From: Rhyacichthys aspro
Lineage: Eukaryota > Chordata > Actinopteri > Gobiiformes > Rhyacichthyidae
Reading direction: 5' to 3'
NCBI GenBank assembly: GCA_036850595.1
Contig: CM072159.1
Location: 4,615,978-4,679,977 of the forward strand
DNA length: 64,000 nt
In this document: one piece after another, positions 1-12,920 of the stretch
Numbering within the stretch: position 1 is the stretch's first letter
Layout: each line of letters starts with the position of its first letter
Position numbers and translations under genes: made by a program
Notes under the pieces: model-generated
The model's input: only the letters and a program-made list of their open reading frames with translations
Told to the model about the DNA's origin: nothing
Databases searched by the model: none

Positions 1-1639
1 AACAATAAGGATTATAAATGCTGTACAGAATCCACTCTCCGTGTAAAATATGTGCTTGATTTATTTCGAATGGCTGTGTGGGACAATATTTGCGATGCAT
101 CCACAATGGCTTTTGCTCGCTTTAATCACAATGTGACAAAGCCTCAATAAAAAAAAGTAGGCGTCAAGAGCGTAGCTGAGTGGAAAAGGGACTTCATCCA
201 GGATAATGGTTACAGCTATAATTCTGGCCTCTTTGCCTTTATATGAACACTCATCCACCGTACTAGGGCTTTATTTGTAGGTTATTGCCCTGTTAAACAA
301 GATTGTAAGACGAATAAAGGGTCATATCAGCTGCCACATTTTCCAACTCGTGTGTGACGTTATTGTTCAGTTTTTACAATGAAAAGGTTTTTTCATCCTC
401 CAGGTAACTGGTGTAAAAAGACCACTCACACTCACTCTGAGCGATCTATCATCCAAACGACGGGTGATGGAGAGTCCTCTTATTTATCTGCAATGGCATT
501 TTAAAAAAAAGACTTTCTAAAAAAAAGTGCACCACACTGAAATGGCAGCTAAGTTTTTTTAAATTCCACTGTGAAATCCGATGACTTGTCTAGGAAAAAT
601 ATAGCTAAGCTTTAGATATAGCTATATACACTTTGACAATGAAAGATACACAACTGCATATGATAAAAAGAGGATGTTGTGAGGCATGGCATTTCTGGTG
701 CACAAAAAAAACAACTTTTTCTTCTTTTCAATTATTTTTAATTAATTATATATATTCTGATTAATATTCACAGAGGACTGTATCCTTGCGCATGAGAACA
801 GGAGTGAAAGTGTTCGTTGTTTCTTGATCACACCGACCAGGCTTGTCTTTGAAGAGTTAAAACGTAAGGAAGTAGGGTGGTCATATTTTCATTATAAACA
901 CTGGTCATTGTGGCCGTTATTAACCATTATTAGACTCCTTCATGGGTTAAGCTGGTAGATCCAGGCACTGCGTGGGTGTCCTGCGCCTCAATAAGTGGCA
1001 ATAACTGATACGCAGTTATAAACTAGCAGCACAATAGCATCTAGCTGTACTCCATAAATTCAGAGGATGGGCTGGTGTGTGGCCATACTTCAATATTTAG
1101 CCACAAGGTTCACATGTACCTGGAGAGGAGCATCAACTGGATGAGCATCGGATAATTTTTATTCAATTTCTTTCTTAAATCATGTTGTGGTTTTGTCCAT
1201 ACTTAAAACAAACACGCCGAGTTTTGAGTGATGTGATGTAGCCACAATAATCTGACCATGGTCTCCACAGTGGGACACAGTGCGGCTTCTTCTCATAGGA
1301 CGTATATAGACGTACAGTATAACCGCTGAAAACAGCCTGAGGCACATGGCTGGACACACACACACAGACAGCGCGAGAGGAGATGACTGACCGCACAAGT
1401 GCATCTGCGCGGACCTGGGCTTTGGCACATTAGCATAGCACATTAAAAACACACACCAAAGCTCCACTTCCCACTATAACAGACTAAGGATAAAATCCAA
1501 ACTCTGTCCTCATTTTGTAAAAAGGTGGGTCAGTGAGCGTTATCAACATAATGTAGCGTTCAAGTGCACTGTAAAACTTAGTGCTACAGTGCTATAAGCA
1601 TTTGTATACATTTATTTTATGATTTATTTTTAAGTATTT
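1..1639. other. Gene-free AT-rich sequence
   Basis: I see no gene here. It would be intronic to the minus-strand gene if that intron extends this far. It contains only a short CA run near 1353-1366 and scattered homopolymer tracts. Open frames at 1175-1467 on the minus strand show no recognisable protein. Confidence 0.5.
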
Positions 1640-1968
1640 TTGTTACAAAGGCCAAGAGGCGTCCAGTGCTTTGTGAATCACTGATTGAAACATTAAAGTG
1701 TAGCCTTTATGGTCATATCAACATACACACAGTATTCATTTTACTCGTTTTGAACAGTGATCATTTATTATACCCACTGTTATACATCAGTCAGGATTCC
1801 TTAATGATCAACATTTGATAAAATATATAAAAAGGCTAATTTAAACCAAGTTTAGTGTGCAAAATGTAAAGGTCTGAAATCTATATGTTTCTTTTGGCTC
1901 CCAACAGATTAAATTTTATGTTTTTGGAGAGAGGTGGCTCTTTGGCTCCAAAAGGTTGCCGACCCCTG
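1640..1968. mobile_element. Degraded hAT-type DNA transposon, one end
   Basis: The stretch ends in aaaggttgccgacccctg (1951-1968), the inverse complement of the cagggGTCGGCAACC terminus shared by many vertebrate hAT (Charlie-like) elements. Just inside lie ggctcccaac and ggctctttggctcc, typical of the subterminal region. The opposite terminus is not found upstream, and the 8-base duplication expected for hAT (tctgagac follows the end) has no partner nearby. The copy is therefore truncated or its other end has decayed. The left boundary is approximate. No transposase frame is present. Confidence 0.6.
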
Positions 1969-4900
1969 TCTGAGACCTTTTGCTGTGAGTTTGTTCCTTT
2001 TGATAGCATAATGCAAACAATATATTTATTTCATTTCTGAAAACCTCTTGCATATTGTCTGACGTGAGAGCTATTCATGGATCAAATAAAGCAGTGTTTT
2101 GACACTAGGCCTTCACCGAGCAAAGGGTTGTGTAGCTCTGATCGCTACCGCCCCTTCCAGGCTCCATGCTGGTTCTCACTCTGAGACCCTTGCCACTCTC
2201 GAGACAGCGTTTTGAGCTGAACCAACATTCCACCACTATACATCATCAATGGAAGGTGCTCATTAACACACAGCGGATGTAAACAACAGCCAACAACATG
2301 GCACAATCCATAGACTTTTGACTATTACATAACTATCCACTGCAGAGGATATGAAGACAGTGATGACAATAATGAAACAGGAAAATGCTGCTTGTCTAGG
2401 ATAACACTGTACATTTACTATAAGTAAACAGACAAACTTTATCGCAAGCCACGTATGAACCTAAGCAGTTGTGTCTGTAATGAAGTAAAAGATTCAAAAC
2501 GCCTTTTATATCAAAGATTGGTAAAAACAGCAGTTTAATGTGGCTAGGAAACAACATGATGCCGTGGTTCACACAGAGGAATGAACTACTGTTTTTCAGG
2601 TTTTCAGGTTCCAAACCATGTTACCTGGGAACCAGAACCGGCACAAGAGTCTGGCCCTTAATAGAAGCAGAAAATTAAATTTGCAGTTAAATGCAGTTGT
2701 GCAGTTACTGAGCAGTTATGATAACTTTTTATATATGGTGCAGCTTTTGTGTCTTTTTAACAATATAGAGCGAATAACCATCAAATGTCAAGACTTTATC
2801 AGCAGTTTGAAGATGTTCCAATGGTGTCTCAGATGTCTCCACCCAGAAAGACATTTACCACACAAACCAAAAAAAACGTCTTTGCCATAACACATTACTA
2901 TGCATTTCCATAGACTGTTTCCTCATTTTTTTTTAGCAAAACTTAAATCTCAATTAGGAGTGCTTCCATTTATCTTCTTCCTCAAACTGTACGCAGAGTT
3001 GACACAAGAAAAGATGGCGAACAACAAAAGTCATCAGTTAGATTGTAGTCCATTATTCCGTAAGCAGATGGCACACGCATTTTCCTGCCAAAGCATTCAA
3101 TCACTCCTCTTCAGGAAGTGTTTTTGCGGCAGATACAATATGCAGTGCGAGCCTTACTTGTTAAAAGCATTTGGTACATTCTGATGTGTGGGCTTTATTT
3201 TGATGCATGGTCTCAATTCGGTTCATTTTGGAAACACTTGGGAAGAAAATCCTGTCCTAATTTGCATCTTTGTGAGTACGTGTGAGTGTGCATGAGGATT
3301 ATAATGTGACTGTAAGTGAATCACTTAATCCCTGGCTTAGGAACAGCTGCTTGTACACAGAACTGAGACACAACAGCGGTCTGTTTCTGGAGGCAGTGGC
3401 GAGGAAGAAGGGGCCGATACAGGAAGGCGTTGTGAAGAAAGCGGATGAGACGCTAAAGATGAGCAGGAAGTGGAACACAGAGACCAACAAAGAGGAGACG
3501 CAGTGAGGGAAGAACGTTACTAAACAACCAAAATAAATAGCTAAAAATAAAGAGAAAAGTTATGAGAAATTGGAAAATCAATGCAGAAGGAGAAGCAATC
3601 CCAAATCTAGGTCAAAGCCATTTCTACAGTAGATTCAGACAAGGAAAAAGCAGCAGCTGTTCTGACACCAAAGAATATACAAAATAAAAGGCCTCATGGA
3701 AGGACTGAATCATTATGGCAAACTTTTAGAGGCATTTCCATTGTCAAAAGGGATACAAAGCATCCCAAACAGGTATACTGCTGTACCTTTTATTTCAACG
3801 GTGGGATACAGACAGAAAAGCAAACAAAAACAACTGGTTGAGGAGAAGAGCAAAGTATGAGGGCGCAGAAGTTGTGAAGGACAGGCGAGTGTTGATTATA
3901 AAGCATCACAGAGGCAGAGGCAGGCTTAAGTAGCCAAACACTGCACAGAATAGAGTCTTGTGAATTCTTTTCAATGACTGTAAATAAAATTGAAAAAAAC
4001 ACTGCCCTTTTGAAATGCAAGCCAAAACAGAAGGAGTACACTTTCAATAGACTATAAACTCTGCAAAGCTGCGAATGGCACTCTTTGAAATTTAAGATGC
4101 AGACCCTATATCGAGTATCAGCAGACATGTTTAACAAAGCTAACGGAAACATACCAGATTTGCAGTAAGATAGAATCACATAAATTGTATATGTTATCAC
4201 TACATCAGGAAGTTTGTATATGTCAAGTCATATAACATAACAAAAGAGTTAAGAGTAGAAGTGAAAAAGGGGCCTTGAACAAATGTGAAGAATAAACAAC
4301 ATGAAGCAGCCAATTAGAAGATCCCCCTGTAAAGGGAACTTACTCTAACAGGCCTAAATCTCAGCGGCTCCACTGAGCCAAACTGCCCTGAAACCCTGTT
4401 TGAAGTTGCTCTCTCAGTGGGCGGTAATGTGGCATGGCACTGAGCCAAAGTCCACAGACACAGCCAGTCAATAGCAGTCTCCCAGTGTCCCCAGATACTG
4501 AGGATATGGGAAAGTGCACCTTAAAGCCTGACAAATCTCTTCTAAGCATGTCCTTTCATTTGTCAAGAGCTTTTTCATTTCCCTTGGGCCGTCTGGTTTT
4601 AGAGCTGAAGAGTTTAGCTGGAGATACATGTATATTGTCTTCTTTTAAGATTCTGTTCTGGAGCAACATGAAACTGAAATAAATAGTGCTTTCTTTCCAA
4701 TGTCTATTTTAACTGTATATCTCATTACTGATCAGATTCTAATTAAATCAGTCTGTGGTCACTGGTATGGTGACATTATATAAAATTAACCATGAGTACA
4801 TTTTCAGTGTTTTTTACAATTTAATAGTGCAGCTATTGCAATTATATCTATTTTAGACGTCTGTATTTCCTTGCGGCCCAGTCCAAGCTTAGTCTGGGAT

Positions 4901-6031
4901 TTACACAATCCAGCAAAGCTAGAAGTTATTGCTCCATTAATAAAAGTGGAGGACTAATAAAAGGCTTTGATGTCGGCTGTGGCCAAGGCTGACATTTAGC
5001 ATCAGGAGCCGTTCCTGCTGAGTCAGACTTTTAGGGCTCATGTTTACTGAAGAGAGGGACATCACCATCAACTGGGGCTCAGACTTCTATTAAAACCTCA
5101 GGGCGACTGAAGTTTAAGGCAAGGTTTTCTTTTAGTGCTTCCCTGTGCGTCATAACTGAGAACTAAAACTCCAGATGGTGGACAAAGGTCTTTCTTCCAA
5201 CCAAAGCTATGTTTGTCCATCTTGATTCTTTTCCTATTGTATAAAAAGAATGACTTTGGTTTCTGTGACTTTTACTTGGATTTCCAAAGGGCCGAACCAA
5301 TGGATGCCGATTGAACTGCTCCAGGACACAATTGGATAGACCAGAAAACAGCAATAATACCACAATACCAATGTACGCAGAATAAACACCCACTCCAATC
5401 AGAGATATGAAGCATTGCATAAAGCCCATCTAATTTTTACTGAGAATAAATACACTGTGAACAGGATCCTTTACCTATTTTACTTTGTTAAGAGAATAGG
5501 GATTGATTGGCCAGGCTCTATTAAAATAACACAGAGCTCAGAAACTCATTTCAATTTGCGTGATAGTATATTTAATGTAGTATGATGCAAGTCTTGTACG
5601 TTGGGGTTTGTGCTAGTGTTTATACTCTCTTCTGATACAGAGGAGCCGAACAACTGCACATATTCCTTCTAACCATTGCTCTTTGCTTAGCCATTTTAGT
5701 TTGGAGTAAGTGGCAATCCCATCTTGTCTCTTTTTATTCGGAGAAATTAGAGGATGAAGCAAAATTTGAAGGCCTATGATACAGTCCTCTGCCTTTACTT
5801 TATGTTCCCTCTTTGCTGTGGCTCCCGTCTCTTGTTCCTTTCTGTTTATGTGTATCATTTTCTTTCATACACGCATCCTAGCCTGTGGTCTCTAATGTGC
5901 TGTGTGTTCTTGAGCTTGTTTAATTCTGGGAGCAGAAAATATTAAGGGCTCATCCATTGGGCTTACAGGAAATCTATGAAATAGCTGCCATGTGTTCCTA
6001 TTGTGACCCCGAGCATGAAGAGAATATCTCT
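1969..6031. other. Gene-free stretch with possible conserved block at 4870-5120
   Basis: No exon is supported. The sequence is mostly unique, AT-rich and without strong repeats. A part near 4870-5120 (motifs such as ccattaataaaagtgg and ggccaaggctgacatttagc) has the even composition and homeodomain-like ATTA sites seen in conserved non-coding DNA, but conservation cannot be tested here. A frame at 3282-3506 (plus) contains a Lys/Glu-rich tail but no convincing splice structure. Confidence 0.35.
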
Positions 6032-6194
6032 GAGGCATTATCTCAGGAATGCTGGATGTAAAAATACATACATGTGTGCTGTGTGTATATTTAGCTCTAT
6101 TTTCAGACCTACATTGTGTCCCTGATCTTACACTAACCCAAATATATAAGGCCTAGTTAAGACACTGGAGACTGCTGTTCACACTGTCATGAAG
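6032..6194. repeat. Copy 1 of a duplicated ~150-bp segment
   Basis: This segment matches 7219-7355 in the same orientation. Shared blocks are aggaatgctggat, then gctctattttcagacc with acattgt, then agacact-g-gactgct-ttcac. The copies differ by many substitutions and small gaps, so the duplication is old. It may be a local duplication or two copies of an unrecognised dispersed repeat. Confidence 0.65.
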
Positions 6195-6807
6195 TTGCAA
6201 CACACTTTCATCCCAAAGGTATTACAACATTAGTCCTTTTATGTTGGCTTTTTGCTGTGGGATACTTCTGTCTCCTCACCACTCCTAAGAAGGAGCGCTG
6301 CTTTCATGAGGGTTGTGAAGTGTTATCCTGCTACAGAAGGTTGAAACAGAAACACCAGAATGGAAATATTAGGGATTTAACACAATTAATCTGTACATAT
6401 TTAATAAAATGTGCTACATTTTTTGGGTTTTAATTTATTTAGCATTAGCATCAGAAGAACACAATGGAAGAAACCCCCACCAAATTTGCCATAAACCCAT
6501 ATGTTAAGTATCACCATCACTATTGGATTGAATTGAGCTACAATGTGAGTTGATTAAAAGGTAGTAATGTTAAAATGTTAAGAATTTGGGTTTAGGAAAG
6601 TGTATACATTGATTTAAAACTGACTATTTTCTGCAATGTGAAATAGGTAGAGGGGCCGACCTGTTTATCTCAACATTAGAAAAAAGGGAGGGTAACTTCT
6701 AAAGAATTTATTTATGTTTTTTTTTGTTTTTTTTTTACATAATAGCATAGTCCACATAATAGCTTTTACTCATTTAAAAAACAGGGGGAAAACAGCCCAT
6801 ATGCTTA
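6195..6807. other. Gene-free spacer before the homopolymer block
   Basis: Ordinary AT-rich sequence without a recognisable gene. T-rich tracts begin at about 6715, just before the abnormal block. Confidence 0.45.
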
Positions 6808-7069
6808 TCCCCCCTTCCCCCCCCCCCCCCCGGGGGGGGGGGGGGGGTTTTTTTTTTTTTTTTGGGGGGGGGGGGGGGGGGGCCCCATCCCTCCTTCCTT
6901 TTTTCCCCCAAAAAAAAAAAAAAGTGTTTTTTGTTCGCTTTTGTTTTCTCGGGGGGGCCCCCTGGGGGGGGGGGGGTTTGGTATGGTTTTGATTTTTTTT
7001 TTTTTTTTCTTCCCCCCCCCCTTTTTTTTTTTTTTTTCTTCCTTGGGTTTTTTTTTTTTTTTTTTTTTT

Positions 7070-7120
<51 letters not shown>

Positions 7121-7146
7121 TTTTTTTCGGGGGGGGGGGGGGGGGG
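6808..7146. repeat. Homopolymer-run block (probable assembly or gap-filling artefact)
   Basis: About 340 bases consist almost wholly of long single-base runs: C then G runs at 6816-6847, T then G at 6848-6882, A at 6909-6922, G, T and C runs to 7070, long T runs to 7127, and a final G run. Such abrupt alternation of long C, G, T and A runs is not a normal microsatellite. It resembles consensus from low-quality reads, or a failed fill of a hard simple-repeat region. The lysine- or phenylalanine-rich open frames through it are products of the runs and not proteins. The true sequence and length here should be treated as unknown. Confidence 0.8.
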
Positions 7147-7218
7147 CTTAAGAGCACCTTCAGCTTCAGTACAAGATAAATTTACCATCATATCCCATTT
7201 TGCTGAGAACAGGTTGCA

Positions 7219-7355
7219 GTGGCATTTATTAAGGAATGCTGGATATAACGTATGTACAAGTGCTCTGTATTTGGCTCTATTTTCAGACCAACATTGTATC
7301 CAAATGTGTAAGAGCCCGGTCTAGACACTTGGGACTGCTTTTCACTCCATCGTGA
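7219..7355. repeat. Copy 2 of the duplicated ~150-bp segment
   Basis: Partner of 6032-6194, about 1.19 kb away in direct orientation, on the other side of the homopolymer block. It shares aaggaatgctggat, ggctctattttcagacc and gacttgggactgct-like blocks, with many differences between copies. Confidence 0.65.
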
Positions 7356-10300
7356 TCATCGCATGTGAAGTGCGGTATCAATGCCGGACAAAGAAAGCGG
7401 GCTCTAATTGCCTGTGATAGTTTGACGAAGACGTGGCTTATCTCTGCCACCCACTCAATCTCTGTCTTCCCTTTAGTGTCTAAATCCCATCATTTAGCTT
7501 AGCCCTTAAGATGGATGGGATAAGGTTCACGTAGGCCTCTTTAAGTTGACTCTGCAGAAGATAAGTCATTCTTTTTCCACTTCTTTCTTTCCTGTTTTTC
7601 ATCATTCGGTCTATTGTGACTTGTTACAAAATAACAAATGCTAATGAGAAAGACACAATGAGCACACCAAAGTGTCCGCGTACGCACATTCAAATGGAGC
7701 ACACAAGGGGGACCAAACTGACAGCCATGCACACCGACCACATTTATTATCATTCTGCCAGTTTCTGCAAGCAATCTCAGAGTAGCTTCGCTGTTGCTTT
7801 GGGTTTTCTTGATCTTGCTATTAAAGCCGTCTGTTGGCAGCTGAGTTTGTCGTCCTGTGGGTTATTTTAGGCTTCAGCATCGAGTCAGTGCAACACCAGA
7901 AACCGCTGTAATTACAAGATCTGGTCAGTCCTTTGAATTGCAATCGCAACCAAAACCCTTGATCTGGTCTAGGGACTGGAAGAAGGGGGAGGGGCTTCTC
8001 GGTTAAAATAGAACAATCCACATGGAGCTCATTTGAGGTTTTCTATAAGAGGAGCCGGAGAGTGGGCACGCTCTCTCAAACACAAGTAATAAAAGTAAGT
8101 GAAGTTCAAGCCAACGGAAAAGGACTATTGCATGAGACTCTGTTGTGGAAAACAGTAATAGTCTTCCATTGGTTGGCCACAGTATTCAAGCCAATACCAC
8201 TGACAGAAGCAGAAGTGTCTACAAATGGATGTTTTCAGCCATCTATACTTTGCTTTTGAAAGGGATGCATGATATAACCTCAAGAGAGAGAAAGATGCAG
8301 TGCACAAGAGGCAAACCGCTCTGAAGTAACTCTTCAGCCAGACGCACCATGAGACTGCCATTTACATTTCAAATCAAACCAAAGCACAGATAAAAATGAA
8401 AACCTGACCTGCTAGCTCTACCAAATTACCTAGTTAAAATTCATAAGTAAGACTTCAAAAATGACTTGTATGACACCAGAAAGGAACACTAGCGTTAGAC
8501 AAATGTAAATACGGAATGCAACTCAGACAAAATGTGTTATATTTGAGCATTTTATTTTGTCATTTGTTGTTTAGAATACAATAGGATGACAATATTTTTA
8601 CGTGTTTTTAGAGTATTCTTCAGCTTTAAAAACTTTGTGCTGACTTTGAAAAACGAACTCCAGTCATAGCCAAAAGGGCAAGTAAAAGTCATCAGAATAC
8701 AATGAGGATGGCCCCTGAGCTGAAAAGCTTTTGAATGAAGTAAGTGCTCTCCATTTAGACTATAAAGTGGTCAAATAGGATTCGTTTATAGACATTAACA
8801 CTATACAGCTTGTATGTGACTGAAAGTACTTACAGAATATGCCAAATGCAGTGAAATGATAAGATATTACTTTTTCTAAGTAAGTTGCTGCTGGACCTCT
8901 TTAATGACTTTCTATTGGGCATGATGACAGGTCAAGCTGTGAACACTCAGAAAGGCCAGCCAAGCAATAGCATTACATCTAAGCACATAAATGGTTCAAT
9001 CAGGGTTGAGGAATGAATTTGCAGAGCACTGATGTCACTGTATCCATGGCAACTGCATGACTGACTGACTACAGACAGTGGACTGATAAATGAATTAAAA
9101 GCACAGTTTTCTGTTTTGGTTTGAAGTGGTTAAAAGTAGGCCACTCTGGAGAGTTGCTGTTCAAAATAAGGACATCTTTGAGTTTTACTAGATATCCATC
9201 AGGAGACTGGGTAGGCCTGCACATACTTCACAGTTTTATTGTATGCATTGTTTATTGTTGTTATTATCAGTATCATCAATCACGTTGTTCCTATCACAGA
9301 GATGTACATCCCGTATATCACAATAACGTTACAGTTTTTAATGTGATAGACATTTACTCTTTGTCCAATTATCGTCCAGCAAAGATCTGGTTCATTCTAA
9401 CATTTAGTCACAGATTAGACCAATTATAACCGTATATACCATTTTATCTGTCTTTCTGTATTTGTAAATGTAAATTCCATCTGTGAGGATCTACGAAGTT
9501 AATGCCCAAGTGTCCTTAATGTGAATGCATGATGAATACTTTTTTCACACTAACTACATTTTTAAAGAGCCCGTAAAATCTGATAACCATGCTTTCTAAG
9601 CCACATTGATACAAGGGAGTCAGCCAAGTAGATGTTTCATAAACCACATTTTCAAACACGTCACAATATATTGGTTAAAAACACAGTTACTGACTTTAAC
9701 AGGCAAGCCACCCCAATTCATAACATCAACTTTAATTCATGTATCCAGAGTTTTAAATGCATCTGGAAATCTCTGTCATAATTTAGTGGAGAACGTCATG
9801 CCGAACTCTGGCTGCTGCCACACATCAGTTCCACGCTGCTGTGCCACTGTGGCAGCCAATAAAGTGTCAGTCTCCTTTTAAGAGCCTTGTTGAATTGGCC
9901 TCTAAGGATATAACTCTGTGACAAGCTCTTCTTAAAAAACTTCCAAGTGTCTGAAGAAGTTTTACACTTAGCAAGAGCCACATAGACAGATTTGATAAAG
10001 AAAGGAAAGAGCTATTGTCGAGTTTCTAAAGTATAGCCTCTTCTATGCACACAACAGTGTATAGACAAGCACTGTCATATATGATGAATACATGATGGCT
10101 TGTGAATGAGAGATAAGTAATTATGTTGCTTTTATTGTCATTTATAGCATTATTACTATTACTACAGACCTTTTCACACATGCACTGTTGCTCAGACTCT
10201 ACCCAGGCTGTCACTATGAATCTGTGCTCTCCATTTGTACTTTACTTTCCACTGTTTGTTTACTCTGCCTACATGTTCGAAAGCACGTTTCAGGGCTCGA

Positions 10301-10810
10301 GACCAACGCTGTCCTGTCGACCTCGGGACAAAACACAAACCCCCGCTCCTGTCACTATGTCAGTACAGGAAGTGGATGAGCACAATATCAGCAAAGTTTC
10401 CTTTCTAAAAAAAGAATTTTCACTTAAGGCTTTTTTTTACCTTAGGTAGTGACCTAAAGGGCATGCCATTTACCATTTTACTATTTACCATTTCACAGCA
10501 GCTTGTATATTTAATAAATATATATTGACATTTGATATTCTCTGTGGGACGGTTGGAACCTTTTTTAAGGATGGTTCCAGGACAGGGATTAAAAAGATGG
10601 AGCCTTGCAGGTATAGACTTTCTTTCCGTGTGTGAATGCACAGATGAGGAGAAAGACTGGGTCTTCTTGGGTGTTTTTCCATATGGCCTTCTCAGATTTT
10701 AATACAGGTAAACAATTACAACCATGAGGACTTGATTAAAAATGTAAAAGTTCCAGTTCTTGGGTTTGACATGCATGTAGATGATGGGTTTGAGTTAGTG
10801 TCCAAGGATC
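7356..10810. other. Gene-free stretch
   Basis: No exon, RNA gene or recognisable transposon is supported. The part at about 7800-7970 has a balanced composition that might be conserved non-coding sequence. Open frames (for example 9121-9429 plus and 10123-10449 plus) resemble no known protein and lack splice context. Confidence 0.4.
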
Positions 10811-11203
10811 CACTGCTGTAATTGGTGTGTAAGTCTTAGACCACCTTAAATGTCCATCAGGATTTTGGTCCTGAATACAGTATGCAAATAACAAATATCA
10901 AGTGATCATGGTCACATTTATACAAACTTTTCTTGGCCTCCCTGTCTGGTTTTGTGCATTGGCCTCTTCTGATTCCTCAAATGCCTTAACTACACATTTC
11001 CCTTTGATTGTGTCCCAGATGATGTATTGGAGGCCACACCAAACACTTGAGGTCTAGAGGAACTGCATGTGATATCATATAAACATTTTTTTGGATTTTC
11101 TGGTTGCACTAAGTTAAAATGAAAGGACAAGAATTGGAAAGGTTTGTATTATAACAAAAAGAACACATTTAATGGTGCGCAAAAGCTTTTGCAATGTACT
11201 GTA
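10811..11203. mobile_element. Short Tc1/mariner-like non-autonomous element
   Basis: The left end reads cactgctgtaattggtgtgt followed by aagtcttagaccacc. The right end, inverted, reads tacagtacattgcaaaagct. Both resemble the teleost Tc1-like terminus cagtactgtgcaaaagtcttaggccacc. The roughly 390-base span has no transposase frame, so it would be a deletion derivative. The ends are diverged, and the TA target duplication is visible only at the right side. Identification is from remembered terminal sequence and is moderate. Confidence 0.5.
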
Positions 11204-12178
11204 CATCCCATATGTGTTACTGTATTACAGTAGTACAGTCTGACTTGCACTAGCTTAAAAGACTTAGTTTCAAATCTTCTTTTTTAGCATCGAAATGACA
11301 AAGCCTTGTCATCATGACTTACTCACAACTACGACTTTTCTCCAAATACATTATGGATCCAAATATTCTGTTTCTATAAACTGTCCTTTTCTGCTCCAAT
11401 GCAAGTTTCTCTGTCTGATATCACTTCTATTGATCCACTATATTTACTGTTGTTAAACCAAAATAAGCCCTCTTCCAACTGACATAAAAAGAAAATTAAA
11501 GTGTCTGTGTCCTGAATAACATCCAGTGAAAGGAGGGTAACAACTGCTGATGTAAGTGGGACAACTTTGCTAAAAACAAATCCAGCCAGGGACCCATGAG
11601 CATATGCACTTTTTTTTACAGATCAGCAGCCCAGCCACAGCTAAGGACAACAAGTTAGAACACATCTAACAGGTACAAATGCAACTATTGTAATGTAAAT
11701 GCAAAAAGAAGCCTTTCTCTTTGACCTTGCGTGGATAACTGCCACTGCATCCAGTTTTCTGTCAGAGCCTCCCCAATCCCTCAGCCGCTGGGTGTAATCA
11801 GACGGCACCACAGTGTAGGCAGAATAAAGCCTGCTATCTAGATGTGGAAGATAAAAAGTGGAAGGATGGAAGCTGAGAGACTGGAGGCAGAGAGAAAAAT
11901 GTGATGGTGGTGAAGTGCGCACTCATCAGTGGCAAAGGCAGAGCTAATGAGCGTGGTGGTAGTGGTGCCAGCCAGACTAAGTAGCATGAGACGGCGGTAT
12001 TATGAGGCCTAGAGGGGAGGGGGCCCGCTATGAGGATTTCTTTCTCTGCTCAGTTCGGAGCAGATGGTATTCACATTGAAGATATTATAAATGAAAGAGA
12101 GTGATGGGGTTGTGGGTGTCCCATGAGTCAAAAACCTGGCCTTTGTGTGTCATAAATGGTCCCTGAACCTCCAAATTA
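11204..12178. other. Gene-free stretch
   Basis: No gene recognised. The minus-strand frame 11922-11641 has no family resemblance. Purine-rich patches occur near 11840-12030. Confidence 0.4.
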
Positions 12179-12920
12179 TTTAGTACTGCACTAAAGAATC
12201 GACTTTATAGTGGACTCAATGACTTGACTCGACTCTCTATCTACAAAATCAGGACTTAAACTTTGGATCAATGCCCAAAGTTTTCTGAGGTCACCAACCA
12301 CACCCCTCACTCCCAACAACAGCCTAGCATCCTTTCCTGCTTTTATTTTATTAATAACGTAAAACTGGACCAAATTGGCCCACAAAGGATTTCACCCTGC
12401 ATCAAATCAAAGTTTAGAGGTTACCTTAAACTAACTTTAAGTTTAGCATTAGACCGATGTGATTCCAATTATATCTGTAATTGATTAAATCGCAGAAAAT
12501 TAAATCAGGTAAAAATAAGGAAATTGTGTGTGGTCAAACCTTTGCATCTAGCTTGTTTCATTTAAACAAATAGTGCTTTTGATAGGTTACCCAAAACCTC
12601 TCTTTTGACCGCATAGCGACCACTATTATTGTTTTTTTATGATGCATTTGGAAAAGTACTGAGTCTTGTCACTGGATTTTACAACTCTCTTCAAGAAAGC
12701 TATAATCCAGTTAACGTCAGTGATTTTACAACTTAGTGACTCGATTAAAAAGCATCACTTGGCCACAGAATTTGTCAAATCGCCTCTAGCTTGTTTCATT
12801 TAAACAAATAGTGCCGCTCTCTGACAGATTATGCAAAGCATTATGCTCTCTCTTGTCCATTTTGGACCATTACTTTTCATGATGCAGAATGGGAAACTTG
12901 AAGTGCACTACATTTGAGTC
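12179..12920. repeat. Repeat composite with gactcgact motifs and internal tandem duplication
   Basis: The left part contains gactcaatgacttgactcgactc, a low-complexity motif common in a teleost DNA-repeat family, and gactcgatt recurs at about 12740. Within the composite, a 30-base block beginning tctagcttgtttcatttaaa occurs at 12547-12576 and again, identically, at 12785-12814, a period of 238 bases. Flanking sequence (ctctcttttgaccgcatagc versus ctctcttgtccattttggac, then atgatgcatttggaaa versus atgatgcagaatggga) aligns with divergence. The part at 12359-12477 is also related to 41380-41510. No coding frame is seen. Confidence 0.6.

Noticed and set aside
2590..2650. Inverted-looking words ggttccaaacc / gggaaccagaacc
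   Set aside because: Suggestive of a DNA-transposon end, but no partner terminus or target duplication was found.
3282..3506. Plus frame with Lys/Glu-rich C-terminus (74 codons)
   Set aside because: It looks slightly exon-like, but the acceptor and donor are weak, no homology is recognised, and composition alone explains the charged residues.
6714..7324. Several overlapping frames rich in Lys, Phe, Pro or Gly
   Set aside because: They are translations of homopolymer runs in the suspect block and not proteins.
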